Source: an uncultured Clostridia bacterium
GTDB lineage: Bacteria; Bacillota; Clostridia; Christensenellales; Aristaeellaceae
Direction of reading: 5' to 3'
DNA length: 64,000 nt
NCBI GenBank assembly: GCA_934647235.1
Contig: CAKUFG010000001.1
Span: 62,001-126,000 of the forward strand
Positions 27,030-34,574 of this stretch are shown here, in pieces (positions within the stretch are counted from its first letter, which is position 1; the number at the start of each line of letters is the position of its first letter). The position numbers and the translations under genes are program-made. Below the pieces are notes generated by a model. The model was not told where the DNA came from and made no database searches. It was given only the letters and a program-made list of their open reading frames with translations.

Positions 27030-28744
27030 TGCCCGATCAAATCACCGCCAAGGCCCCGTGGGTAAAGAACCTGGGCGATATCCCCGCGCATCTGGATTAT
27101 TTCCAGGGCTCCATGTATGATATGCTCAAGTCCGTGGCCGATAAATATCCCAACAACATCGCCATGGATTTCATGGGCCGCTCCACCACCTACAAGCAGC
27201 TCATCGAGCAGGTAGAGCGCTGCGCCAAGGCGCTTAAAACCATCGGCATCCGCGAAAACGACTGCGTTACCATCGCCATGCCCAACTGCCCGCAGGCCAT
27301 CGCCATGTTCTACGCCATCAACATGGTGGGCGGCATCGCCAACATGGTGCATCCCCTCTCCAGCGAAAAGGAAATCGAATTTTACCTGAACGAATCCAAC
27401 AGCGTGACGGTAATCACCCTGGATCAGTTCTATCACAAAATCGAAGCCATCCGCAACAACACCCGCATCGTCAACGTCATCATCGCCAGCATCCGGGACG
27501 AGCTGTCCCAGCCCCTCAAAACGGGCTATATGCTCACCGAGGGCCGCAAGATCCGCAAGATTCCCGACGACGCGCCCGTCATCCGCTGGCAGAAGTTCCT
27601 TAACCTCAGCAAGTCCTGCTTCTGGCGCTATAAGGTGGAGCGCAAGCCCGAAGATCCCGCGGTCATCCTCTATTCCGGCGGCACCACCGGCACCACCAAG
27701 GGTATTGTGCTGACGAATCTGAATTTCAACGCCCTGTCCCAGCAGGTCATCGCCACCAACCCCATGTTCCGTCCCGGCGACCGCATGCTGGCAGCCATGC
27801 CCATCTTCCACGGCTTCGGCCTGGGCGTGTGCATCCACACCATGCTCACCCAGGGCGGCCGGTGCGTGCTGGTGCCGCGCTTTACCGCCAAGAGCTATTC
27901 CAAGCTGATTACCAAGTACAAGTGCAATTTCATCGCGGGCGTGCCCACGCTGTACGAAGCGCTGCTGCGCCTGCCCAACATGGAAAAGGCCGATCTGAGC
28001 AGCCTCAAGGGCGTGTTCTCCGGCGGCGATTCGCTGACCATCGAGCTGAAGAAGAAGTTCGATAAGTTCCTGTACGATCACAAAGCCGTCATCCAGATCC
28101 GCGAGGGCTACGGCACCACCGAGTGCGTCACCGCCTCCTGCCTCACCCCGCCCACCATGCACCGCGAAGGCAGCATCGGCCTGCCCTTCCCCGATACTTA
28201 CTACAAGATCGTCACCCCCGGCACCGACGAGGAGCTGCCCTACGGCGAGGAAGGCGAAATCCTGCTGGCCGGCCCCACTGTGATGCGCGAGTATCTGCAT
28301 CATCCCGAGGAAACCGCCCAGACGCTGCGCAAGCACGCGGACGGCCTCACCTGGGTATATACGGGCGATCTTGGCGTGATGGACGCGGACGGTTTCGTCT
28401 ATTTCCGCGGCCGCCGCAAGCGCATGATCATCACCTCGGGCTACAACGTATATCCCGCGCAGATTGAAAACATCCTGGAAGCGCACGAGGCCGTGCAGCG
28501 CAGCTGCGTCATCGGCGTGCCCGATTCCTATAAGATGCAGAAGGTCAAGGCCTTCGTCATGCTCAAGCCCGGCTTCCCCGCCACTGAGGAAACCAAGCAG
28601 AGCATCCTGGCTCACTGCCGCAAGAACATCGCCAAGTACGCCATGCCCTATGATATCGAGTTCCGCGAAAATCTGCCCACCACGCTGGTCGGTAAGGTTG
28701 CCTACCGTGTGCTGGAGGATGAAGAGCTGCAGAAGATCAGCTAA
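27029..28744 (+). CDS. class I AMP-forming acid:CoA ligase-like enzyme
   Basis: 571 aa ANL-superfamily enzyme. It should adenylate a carboxylic acid with ATP and probably form a CoA thioester. Motifs: A3 YSGGTTGTTKG (about residues 215-225), A4-like MPIFHGFGLG, A5 EGYGTTECV (about 360-368), A7 YTGDLG, A8 RGRRKRMIITSGYNVYP (about 462-478) and A10 LPTTLVGKVAYR with the catalytic Lys near the C-terminus. All key residues look intact. No signal peptide is present. The ATG overlaps the E2-like stop by one base, so the two are made together and may act on one substrate. The acid is not predictable from sequence; medium- or long-chain fatty acid is the default guess. A strong terminator follows. Confidence 0.88.
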   Translation: MPDQITAKAPWVKNLGDIPAHLDYFQGSMYDMLKSVADKYPNNIAMDFMGRSTTYKQLIEQVERCAKALKTIGIRENDCVTIAMPNCPQAIAMFYAINMVGGIANMVHPLSSEKEIEFYLNESNSVTVITLDQFYHKIEAIRNNTRIVNVIIASIRDELSQPLKTGYMLTEGRKIRKIPDDAPVIRWQKFLNLSKSCFWRYKVERKPEDPAVILYSGGTTGTTKGIVLTNLNFNALSQQVIATNPMFRPGDRMLAAMPIFHGFGLGVCIHTMLTQGGRCVLVPRFTAKSYSKLITKYKCNFIAGVPTLYEALLRLPNMEKADLSSLKGVFSGGDSLTIELKKKFDKFLYDHKAVIQIREGYGTTECVTASCLTPPTMHREGSIGLPFPDTYYKIVTPGTDEELPYGEEGEILLAGPTVMREYLHHPEETAQTLRKHADGLTWVYTGDLGVMDADGFVYFRGRRKRMIITSGYNVYPAQIENILEAHEAVQRSCVIGVPDSYKMQKVKAFVMLKPGFPATEETKQSILAHCRKNIAKYAMPYDIEFRENLPTTLVGKVAYRVLEDEELQKIS

Positions 28745-28755
28745 GCTTCATTGAT

Positions 28756-28787
28756 TCGGGTCGCTTCGTGCGGCCCGTTTTTTTTTA
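28756..28787 (+). terminator. terminator after the acid ligase gene
   Basis: CGGGTCGC pairs with GCGGCCCG around a short loop, followed by a run of nine T, starting 12 bp after the stop codon. Confidence 0.85.
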
Positions 28788-28820
28788 TTGGGGATAAAAA
28801 CGAAGGGGAACGAGGGGAAC

Positions 28821-28847
28821 GTTTCTTTCTTGAGTCAAGAAAGAAAC
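28821..28847. repeat. 27-bp palindromic repeat, copy 1
   Basis: GTTTCTTTCTTGA and its mirror share a single central base (13-bp arms). It is flanked by GGAAC on the left and AAAGAACCTG on the right. A related copy with the same flanks lies at 36538-36564 after plsY. Confidence 0.85.
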
Positions 28848-28911
28848 AAAGAACCTGTGTGTGGCGAAAAAGTCAAGTTAATAAAACTGGAAGGCGGCAC
28901 TGCCGCCCCGC

Positions 28912-29033
28912 CCCCGTGGCAGGTGAAAGCCTGAACCGCCCGGACGAAAGCCAGCTTTCCTCCGTTCGCTTCCTGCTTTCCCCCTTGGTCTGGCTTCGCC
29001 AGCCCGCGCCGATTACATCGGCGTGCCACGGGG
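28912..29033. repeat. 122-bp segment bounded by a 10-bp inverted repeat
   Basis: CCCCGTGGCA at 28912-28921 and TGCCACGGGG at 29024-29033 flank a GC-rich segment without an ORF of note. It could be a miniature element or a large RNA stem. No target duplication was found. Confidence 0.45.
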
Positions 29034-29133
29034 ACACGCTTGGATGCGAAAACCAAACGCAGCGATTGGCGGCAGTTGGTGATTTCATCACTGCGGCAAT
29101 GTACTTTCTAAACTCAACAAAAGCACAACTATG

Positions 29134-29190
29134 AAAGCCTTCTCCCAGACGGGAGAAGGTGTCGAGCCGCAGCGAGACGGATGAGGGGGA
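29134..29190 (+). repeat. GATGAGGGG-family hairpin repeat, copy A
   Basis: AAAG, then a 9-bp stem CCTTCTCCC/GGGAGAAGG with loop AGAC, then GTGTCGAG, a variable short stretch, GCGAGACGGATGAGGGGGA. It is highly similar to copy B at 30932-30990 (same stem design, same tail). Confidence 0.85.
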
Positions 29191-29254
29191 TGCAGCAACA
29201 GCAATAGTGTTGCTTGCATTTCCACCAACCAGTCCCTCATCGGTCAGCTTACGC

Positions 29255-29290
29255 AGCCCCTTCGGCTATATCGCCGAAAGGGCTGCTTTT
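29255..29290 (+). terminator. hairpin with T run (terminator-like)
   Basis: AGCCCCTTCGGC (29255-29266) pairs with GCCGAAAGGGCT (29273-29284) with one mismatch, then GCTTTTTA. No plus-strand gene ends here, so it may belong to the repeat cluster rather than terminate a known transcript. Confidence 0.45.
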
Positions 29291-29302
29291 TATGTTGTTC
29301 AG

Positions 29303-30259
29303 TTATTCCTTGCCTTCTGTTTCGCCTTCCATGGGAATATAGAAGCTGCCGCCCTGCCACGCCTGCTGCAAATCGCCGTCCCAATGGTAATAGCCGGGAT
29401 TGTCGGCAATAAAGGCGTCAAAGGCTGCCTGCGTTTCGGCGTCGCACAGCGGGATTTCGCCGTTTTCCGCGCTGTATATGCACAGCTTTTTGCGGCCTGC
29501 CTGCATGGAAATCGTGCTGAACTGCCCCGAGCGCTCGCACTGCCGCCACATTGCGGTGGCATTCTGGGGGGCAACGCCCTTTTCCTCCAGCGCTTTGAAA
29601 TCGGCGGCGGTCATGGGCTTGAGAATCATTTCATAGAACTTGCCGTCCTGATAGCGGTAGGTGCACAGTGTGCCCAGATCCGCCCAGCGGCCGTCGGCGG
29701 TTTTTAGAATACGGCTGGGCAGAGCAGTCACATCGCCCTGCAGCGTTCTGCCCAGCACACGCTCGATCCAGGGGTACCTCCAGGTGAAGGCTGCCTCGCC
29801 CTGATCACTGGTTAAGGATCTCCAGCCATAGTGCTGCTTGTACTGCGGCGCGGGGGTGAACTGCAGCAGCAGCGCGCCCTGCGTTGTGCGCACCAGCTGC
29901 AAATCCTGCACCCAGGAGAGGGGGACATTCTGATCAAAGCCCAGCAAAAGCTCGGGCTTGGCGACAACCGTGCCCAGGCAGATGGCCACCACCAGCCCCA
30001 GGCACAGCGCGGCGATTTTCCAGGCGCGGAAACGCTTGCGCTGACGCTTGACGGCCTGACGGAAGCCCTGATCCGCCTTGCCCTGCGCGACGGGCGCGGG
30101 CGCGGCGCTTTGCATTTCGCGGTATATCTGGCTGCAGGCGGGGCAGGCAGCCACATGCTGCGCGACAGCCTGACGGCTTTGCTCACTGGCCGCGCCGTCG
30201 ATGACCAGCGGCATCAGATCCTGCGCGACGGCGCAGGGAATTTTATTTTGTTCGCTCAT
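29303..30259 (-). CDS. anti-sigma factor with zinc-binding (ZAS-like) N-terminus
   Basis: 318 aa single-pass membrane protein. The cytoplasmic N-terminus has the zf-HC2 pattern: Cys at residue 9, then AQHVAACPACSQIY with HxxxCxxC. A basic stretch (KRQRKRFRAWK) precedes one membrane segment at about residues 82-102 (IAALCLGLVVAICLGTVVAK). The outer domain of about 215 aa is not recognised. Such proteins bind and hold the co-encoded ECF sigma factor until an envelope signal releases it. The ATG overlaps the sigma gene stop (ATGA), the usual coupling. The signal it senses is unknown. Confidence 0.87.
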   Translation of the reverse strand: MSEQNKIPCAVAQDLMPLVIDGAASEQSRQAVAQHVAACPACSQIYREMQSAAPAPVAQGKADQGFRQAVKRQRKRFRAWKIAALCLGLVVAICLGTVVAKPELLLGFDQNVPLSWVQDLQLVRTTQGALLLQFTPAPQYKQHYGWRSLTSDQGEAAFTWRYPWIERVLGRTLQGDVTALPSRILKTADGRWADLGTLCTYRYQDGKFYEMILKPMTAADFKALEEKGVAPQNATAMWRQCERSGQFSTISMQAGRKKLCIYSAENGEIPLCDAETQAAFDAFIADNPGYYHWDGDLQQAWQGGSFYIPMEGETEGKE

Positions 30260-30741
30260 ATTGCTTCCTCCTGGAGCATTTCCTGAATTTTCTGCTTGGC
30301 GCGGTAGTAGATCACCCTGGCCCAGCCATCGCCCTTCTGAAACAGCGCGCCGATCTGCGCAAAGGGAAGCTCGCCCAGCGTGCGCAGGGTAAAAACCTCT
30401 TTATACGGCTCTTCCAGCCTGTGCAGCAGCAGATACAGCTGCCGCGCGGTATCGCGGTCCGCCAGCGCTTCCTCCATACCGCCGGGAGCGGACAGCTGCG
30501 CCGTATCGGTGCGGAAATCGATGTGCTTTTGCCTGCGCAGCATGGAAACATACTGATGATGCGCGATGGAGCACAGGTAGGTATCCACGCTGGAGCGACC
30601 CTCGAATGCGTCCGGATTGCGGAGCACGCGATAGAAGGTTTCCTGGGTGATTTCCTCGGCCGTGTGCGCATTGCGGGAAAGAGAGAGGGCAAAGGCATAG
30701 ACCTTCCGGAAATACGTGGTGTAGAGCTGCTCAAAATCCAT
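30256..30741 (-). CDS. ECF-type RNA polymerase sigma factor
   Basis: 161 aa sigma-70 family protein with only regions 2 and 4. Region 2: FEQLYTTYFRKVYAFALSLS, then AEEITQETFYRVLRNPDAF (the region 2.2-2.4 helix). Region 4: LHRLEEPYKEVFTLRTLGEL, then a helix-turn-helix around FAQIGALFQKGDGWARVIYY. The start is the ATG behind GAAAGGAGGG; an upstream in-frame codon is unsupported. A strongly ECF-like promoter lies 27 bp upstream, so the gene probably activates itself. It is followed by its anti-sigma factor. Confidence 0.92.
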   Translation of the reverse strand: MDFEQLYTTYFRKVYAFALSLSRNAHTAEEITQETFYRVLRNPDAFEGRSSVDTYLCSIAHHQYVSMLRRQKHIDFRTDTAQLSAPGGMEEALADRDTARQLYLLLHRLEEPYKEVFTLRTLGELPFAQIGALFQKGDGWARVIYYRAKQKIQEMLQEEAI

Positions 30742-30767
30742 GGTCTGCCCTCCTTTCTCATCAGTTG

Positions 30768-30793
30768 GACGCACGAAAAGCGCGTTCGTTACA
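30768..30793 (-). promoter_or_regulatory. ECF-type autoregulatory promoter
   Basis: On the minus strand: -35 TGTAAC (30793-30788), exactly 16 bp, -10 CGTC (30771-30768). This matches the bipartite AAC/CGT architecture of Bacillus extracytoplasmic-function sigma promoters. It lies just upstream of the sigma gene's ribosome site. Confidence 0.7.
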
Positions 30794-30931
30794 GAAAAAG
30801 CAGAAAATATTGCGGCAGTGAAGAAGGCAATAAGGAACTTGGCTTATAACGTAAAGGCTGTATACATTGAAATGAGAGGCGGCCCTGTCGCTGATCTGTG
30901 AAAAGCCAAGCATATTGAAATCGCACAACAT

Positions 30932-30990
30932 AAAAGCCTTCCCCCCAGAAGGGGGAAGGTGTCGAGCGAACAGCGAGACGGATGAGGGGG
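30932..30990 (+). repeat. GATGAGGGG-family hairpin repeat, copy B
   Basis: Stem CCTTCCCCC (30937-30945) / GGGGGAAGG (30951-30959), then GTGTCGAGC, a short variable part and GCGAGACGGATGAGGGGG. It is near-identical in design to copy A at 29134. Confidence 0.85.
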
Positions 30991-31027
30991 AACGCAGCGG
31001 CTTACCTATGCTGGCCAGCGCACCAAA

Positions 31028-31100
31028 CAAAAGCTTTCCCCTTTGAGGGGAAGGTGGGCGGCTTTAGCCGCTCGGATGAGGTGTAGCCGCCGCAGCGGCG
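31028..31100 (+). repeat. GATGAGGTG-family hairpin repeat, copy C
   Basis: First stem CTTTCCCC/GGGGAAGG, second stem GCGGC-TTTA-GCCGC, then TCGGATGAGGTGTAG and a palindrome GCCGCCGCAGCGGC. It shares the tail logic of copies A and B but has a different middle stem. Confidence 0.8.
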
Positions 31101-31137
31101 TTATCCTATATAGCTATAAGAACGACCACTACGTGGT

Positions 31138-31189
31138 CTACACCTCACCACCGCCTACGGCGGAGCCTCTCCTCAAGGAGAAGCCTTTG
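31138..31189 (-). repeat. GATGAGGTG-family hairpin repeat, copy D (inverted)
   Basis: On the minus strand it reads AAAGGCTTCTCCTTGAGGAG, then GGCTCCGCCGTAGGCGGTGG and TGAGGTGTAG. This is the same plan as copy C in opposite orientation, so C and D face each other across about 37 bp. Confidence 0.8.
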
Positions 31190-31206
31190 CTGCGAAACAT
31201 ATAGCC

Positions 31207-31237
31207 GCAAAAGCCTTCCCCACGCAGCGAGAAGCTG
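31207..31237 (+). repeat. truncated hairpin repeat, copy E
   Basis: GCAAAAGCCTTCCCCACGCAGCG and the next few bases match the first half of the repeat family. The second stem arm and the GATGAGG tail are missing. Confidence 0.55.
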
Positions 31238-31250
31238 AATGTATTCTTCC

Positions 31251-32435
31251 TTACTCCTCGCTCGCAAAATTGGTAAAGTACCCCTGCACCAGCACCACAG
31301 GCGTGCCGCGGTCGCCGCTGCCGCTGGTCAGGTCGCACAGGCTGCCCAGCAGGTCGGTAAAGCGGCGGGGCGTGGTGCCCTGGGAGGCCATCTGACCCTT
31401 GAGGTTCTGATCCTTGGCCTTGATCTTCTCACGCATGGCCTGTGCAAGCGCCGCGCCGGACAGATCATGCAGATCGTTATCGGCAAAGTATTTCATCTTC
31501 AGCTCGTTGGGCGTGCCCACCAGGCCCTCGGTATAGGCGGGCGAAACCACGGGATCGGCCAGTTCCCAGATGCCGCCGACAGGATCCTTGAAGCAGCCGT
31601 CGCCATACACCATCACTTCCATGTGCTTGCCGGTGGCGGCCAGCAGAGCATCCTGCAGCTTGTGCACAAATTCATCGCAGTCATGCGGGAACAGCTTCAC
31701 CTTGTTCTCGGTGGCCTTGTTGCTGCCCAGGATGCCATACTGCGCGTTGTAGCCGCTGCCATCCACGGAGGCGGTCATGATATCGTCCATACCCAGCACG
31801 CTTGCGCCCTTGGCGCGCAGGATGCGCTTGGTGCGCGCGCGGGTGTGGATATCGCAGGCAATCACCTTGTTGGTATACTGCAGAATATAGGAAGGATCGT
31901 TGGAGAAGATCACGCGGGTGTTGGGCGCAAAGGTACGGTAATACTCGATATAATCCATGCCGGTGAAGGGATGGACGGTGTTGTTGCCAAACACCTTGCG
32001 GAAGCCCTCGTAATCAAAGCTGTCACGGTAAGGATCCACGCCCTTTTCATCCAGCGTATCCCAGGACAGCAGGGCGTTGCCCACCTCGTCGGAGGGGTAG
32101 CTCAGCTGCACTACCACGCCCTCGGGAGAGGCCATGGTCATCGCCCGCAGCAGAATGCCGAAGCGATTGCGGCTGAGGATGGGGAACAGAATGCCGATGG
32201 GGCCTTCGCCCAGCTTATTGCGGATATCCTTGGCGATCTGCTCGCAGGTGGCATAGTTGCCCTGGGTGCGGCCGACAACGGCCTCCGTCACCGCCACGAT
32301 GTCGCGGTCATGCAGGGGAAATTTCTCGGTCTCCGCCGCGCGGCACACGCTCTGCGTGACCGCCGTGACCAGATCGTCGCCCTGCTGAAAAATCGGCGTT
32401 ACAATGCCTCTTGCCGTTACGCCCGTTGTACGCAT
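31251..32435 (-). CDS. CofE-like (coenzyme F420-0:L-glutamate ligase family) protein
   Basis: 394 aa, markedly longer than archaeal CofE (about 250 aa). It resembles the F420_ligase family: GIVTPIFQQGDDLVTAVTQ, DRDIVAVTEAVVGRTQGNYA, a nucleotide-like segment IGILFPILSRNRFGILLRAM, and KVIACDIHTRAR. CofE adds glutamates to F420-0 with GTP. No F420 biosynthesis or F420-dependent gene is visible in this window, so another gamma-glutamyl or amide ligation is possible. Soluble, no signal peptide. The ATG has an AGGAGG. A nucleotidyltransferase gene lies 59 bp upstream on the same strand. Family call is from motif memory; the reaction is not established. Confidence 0.7.
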   Translation of the reverse strand: MRTTGVTARGIVTPIFQQGDDLVTAVTQSVCRAAETEKFPLHDRDIVAVTEAVVGRTQGNYATCEQIAKDIRNKLGEGPIGILFPILSRNRFGILLRAMTMASPEGVVVQLSYPSDEVGNALLSWDTLDEKGVDPYRDSFDYEGFRKVFGNNTVHPFTGMDYIEYYRTFAPNTRVIFSNDPSYILQYTNKVIACDIHTRARTKRILRAKGASVLGMDDIMTASVDGSGYNAQYGILGSNKATENKVKLFPHDCDEFVHKLQDALLAATGKHMEVMVYGDGCFKDPVGGIWELADPVVSPAYTEGLVGTPNELKMKYFADNDLHDLSGAALAQAMREKIKAKDQNLKGQMASQGTTPRRFTDLLGSLCDLTSGSGDRGTPVVLVQGYFTNFASEE

Positions 32436-32494
32436 GAAATATAGCCTCCTGATTGCGCGCGGCTGGCGCGCAGATGAAATTACGTATTATTTTA

Positions 32495-33109
32495 TCACAG
32501 ATGCGCGGTTGTTTGCAATGCGTATTCCGTCCATTTTTGCAGGCAGGATAGGTCGCGCAGCGCCTCTTCAAGCAGCGCGTAGCCTGCGGGATCCTGCGCT
32601 TGTATTGCGCGGATGGTCTTTTTCGGCCCGAAATAATACCGGTCGCGCATCACGCAATAGATCTCCAGGCTGTCCGTCAGCAGCCAATGCGCGCGGTACA
32701 GCCCCTCGGCGTCCCCCCGCGCCGCGCGCTCCAGCATCTTCAGGCTCCATTGCCGCAGATGCCGCTTTTCGTCCGCATCGCGCACAGCGTGGGCAGCGGC
32801 ATAGGCGCGCACCCGATCGATCAAACCCTGCGCGATATGGTTTTCATCCTCTAACAGGATCACGCCATCATGGACGGTAATCAAATCCTGCGGCACGTTT
32901 TCATCCGACACTTCCTGGGGCGTGCGCAGCACAGCGTCCAGCCGAGCGCCGTCAATCACGCTGCCGTCATGACGGCAGGGGCACGACCGGCAAATCAAAA
33001 GCACGTCAAAATCGCTCTGCGCGTTCTGCGTACCGTTTGCATAGGAGCCATAGCCGATCATCGCCAGCGGATGATAGGTATTCGTAAGATAATCCAGAAT
33101 CGCGTCCAT
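32495..33109 (-). CDS. nucleotidyltransferase-domain protein
   Basis: 204 aa. The N-terminal pol-beta-like nucleotidyltransferase signature is IGYGSYANGTQNAQSDFDVL (about residues 18-37), with GS and the metal-binding DxD-type Asp pair. The remainder is helical, like HEPN or KNTase C-terminal halves (LLTDSLEIYCVMRDRYYFGP). Such proteins transfer nucleotides to small molecules, proteins or antibiotics. The domain is broad, so the substrate is unknown; an aminoglycoside-type role is not supported over others. Its start codon lies about 90 bp from the divergent DUF512 promoter. Confidence 0.75.
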   Translation of the reverse strand: MDAILDYLTNTYHPLAMIGYGSYANGTQNAQSDFDVLLICRSCPCRHDGSVIDGARLDAVLRTPQEVSDENVPQDLITVHDGVILLEDENHIAQGLIDRVRAYAAAHAVRDADEKRHLRQWSLKMLERAARGDAEGLYRAHWLLTDSLEIYCVMRDRYYFGPKKTIRAIQAQDPAGYALLEEALRDLSCLQKWTEYALQTTAHL

Positions 33110-33200
33110 TTTCCCTCCAAATCGCCTGATTTCGCGCTCATTATAGCATGCGCGGCGAGTTTTGTCGATTGAAAAGCGTCAACAATGCGGCGGCTCTTTC

Positions 33201-33229
33201 TTGACAATCGCGCCGAATTATACGATAAT
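33201..33229 (+). promoter_or_regulatory. promoter for DUF512-der-plsY
   Basis: A perfect -35 TTGACA (33201-33206), 17-bp spacer and -10 GATAAT (33224-33229). The TTG start at 33255 follows a GGAGG at 33240-33244. Confidence 0.8.
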
Positions 33230-33254
33230 ATACAAGAATGGAGGATTATGTACC

Positions 33255-34574
33255 TTGGAGCATCTGATTACGCATGTGGAGCCCGGCAGCCCGGCGCTGC
33301 GCCACGGTCTGCGCGAGGGCGATACCCTGCTGGCCATCAACGGCGAAGAAATTATCGACCAGATCGATTACGAAGCCCTGTCGGCCAAGCGGCATCTGGT
33401 GCTGCACGTTCGCAAGGCGGATGGCCGCGATTGGCAGCTGGAGCTGGTCAAGCCTGCCGGCGTACCCCTGGGGCTGGGCTTTGGCGAAAGCATGGAGTGC
33501 ACCCCGCGCGTATGCAAAAACAAGTGCATGTTCTGCTTCATCGATCAGATGCCGCCCGCCTGCCGCAAAACCCTGTATGTCAAGGACGACGACTGGCGCA
33601 TGTCGCTGATGATGGGCAACTTTATCACGCTGACCAACGTGGACGACCGCGAATTTGACCGTATCCTGCGCCGCAAGGCCAGCCCGCTTTTTATCTCCGT
33701 TCACGCCACTGATCCGGCCGTGCGCGTCAAAATGATGAAGAACCCCGACGCGGCAAAGCTGCTGCCCCGCCTGCGGCAGTTCAAGGAGCACGGCATCAGG
33801 TTCCACTGCCAGATCGTGCTGTGCCCCGGCGTAAACGACGGCGCGGTGCTGGAAGATACCCTGCAAACGCTGTTTACCCTGCATCCCGCCGCGCAGAGCG
33901 CCGCATTGGTCCCCGTGGGGCTGACCAGGTTCCGCGAGCATCTCTATCCCCTGCGCCCCTACACCAAGGAAGAGGCCGAGGAAGTGCTGGCCATCTGCAA
34001 AAAATGGCAGGATCGGTTTATGGATTTGTGCGGCAGCAGGTTCGTTTTCCCCTCGGACGAAATGCTGTGCATCGCCGGGCGCGATATCCCGGATGAGGAT
34101 TACTACGAGGGCTTCCCGCAGATTGAAAACGGCGTGGGCCTGATGCGGCAGTTTCTCACTGCGTTCATCGCCGCGCACGACGCGGCCCCCGCGGGCGTTC
34201 AGGCGCAGCATCGCCGCATCCTGATCCCCTGCGGCCGCAGCATCGCCCCGTATATGCGCCGCTGGATTGCGCAGTACGGCCCGCCGGGCGTGGACGTTAC
34301 AGTGCAGGCCATTACCAACCATTTCTTCGGCGATACCGTCACTGTCACCGGCCTCCTGACCGGGCGTGATATCGTGGCCCAGACCAAGGACGCAGACGTA
34401 GATGAAATGCTTTTGTGCAGCGTCACCCTGCGCGCCGAGGGCGATCTGTTCCTGGATGATCTTTCGCTGGATGAGTTCCGCCGCATGCTGCCCTTCCCCG
34501 TGCGCATGTCCGCCAACAGCGGCGCGGCGCTGTACCAATCGCTGCTTGGCGATATAGAAAAGGAGTCAACATGA
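33255..34574 (+). CDS. DUF512 family PDZ/radical-SAM-like protein
   Basis: 439 aa. The start is TTG at 33255, 10 bp after GGAGG; the ATG at 33248 is in another frame, and the longer frame would precede the promoter. The N-terminus is a PDZ-like module (EHLITHVEPGSPALRHGLRE, about residues 1-75). It is followed by the Cys cluster CTPRVCKNKCMFCFIDQMP, which looks like a radical-SAM CxxxCxxC (VCKNKCMFCF), then a TIM-barrel-like core and the DUF512 C-terminal part. Its biochemical role is unknown. It is co-transcribed with der (ATGA overlap), a conserved clostridial order, which hints at a ribosome or translation-related function. Confidence 0.88.
   Translation: MEHLITHVEPGSPALRHGLREGDTLLAINGEEIIDQIDYEALSAKRHLVLHVRKADGRDWQLELVKPAGVPLGLGFGESMECTPRVCKNKCMFCFIDQMPPACRKTLYVKDDDWRMSLMMGNFITLTNVDDREFDRILRRKASPLFISVHATDPAVRVKMMKNPDAAKLLPRLRQFKEHGIRFHCQIVLCPGVNDGAVLEDTLQTLFTLHPAAQSAALVPVGLTRFREHLYPLRPYTKEEAEEVLAICKKWQDRFMDLCGSRFVFPSDEMLCIAGRDIPDEDYYEGFPQIENGVGLMRQFLTAFIAAHDAAPAGVQAQHRRILIPCGRSIAPYMRRWIAQYGPPGVDVTVQAITNHFFGDTVTVTGLLTGRDIVAQTKDADVDEMLLCSVTLRAEGDLFLDDLSLDEFRRMLPFPVRMSANSGAALYQSLLGDIEKEST

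Larger units (their letters stand above)
28745..29302. other. repeat-rich intergenic region (558 bp) with no convincing gene
   Basis: Small open frames here lack ribosome sites and family resemblance. Content in order: terminator; a 27-bp palindrome (28821-28847); a segment bounded by CCCCGTGGCA (28912-28921) and its mirror TGCCACGGGG (29024-29033); a hairpin repeat of the GATGAGGGG family (29134-29190); part of an inverted copy (about 29231-29250); and a 12-bp hairpin with T run (29255-29290). Confidence 0.7.
30742..31250. other. repeat-rich intergenic region (509 bp)
   Basis: Apart from the ECF promoter at the left, it has no gene I can support. The right half is nearly filled by four copies of hairpin repeats in both orientations (30932-30990, 31028-31100, 31138-31189, 31207-31237), related to the copy at 29134-29190. 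Confidence 0.7.

Noticed and set aside
27023..28615. 530-codon open frame on the minus strand
   Set aside because: Antisense shadow of the acid ligase gene.
28751..29134. 127-codon frame in the repeat-rich spacer
   Set aside because: It begins in the terminator T-tract, runs through palindromic repeats, and has no ribosome site or family resemblance.
29159..29707. 182-codon frame on the plus strand
   Set aside because: It starts in a hairpin repeat and then runs antisense to the anti-sigma gene.
28745..31250. possible insertion sequence or genomic island around the sigma/anti-sigma genes
   Set aside because: No transposase, integrase, tRNA or target duplication was seen. The repeats are short hairpin elements and the genes use the same style of sequence as their neighbours.
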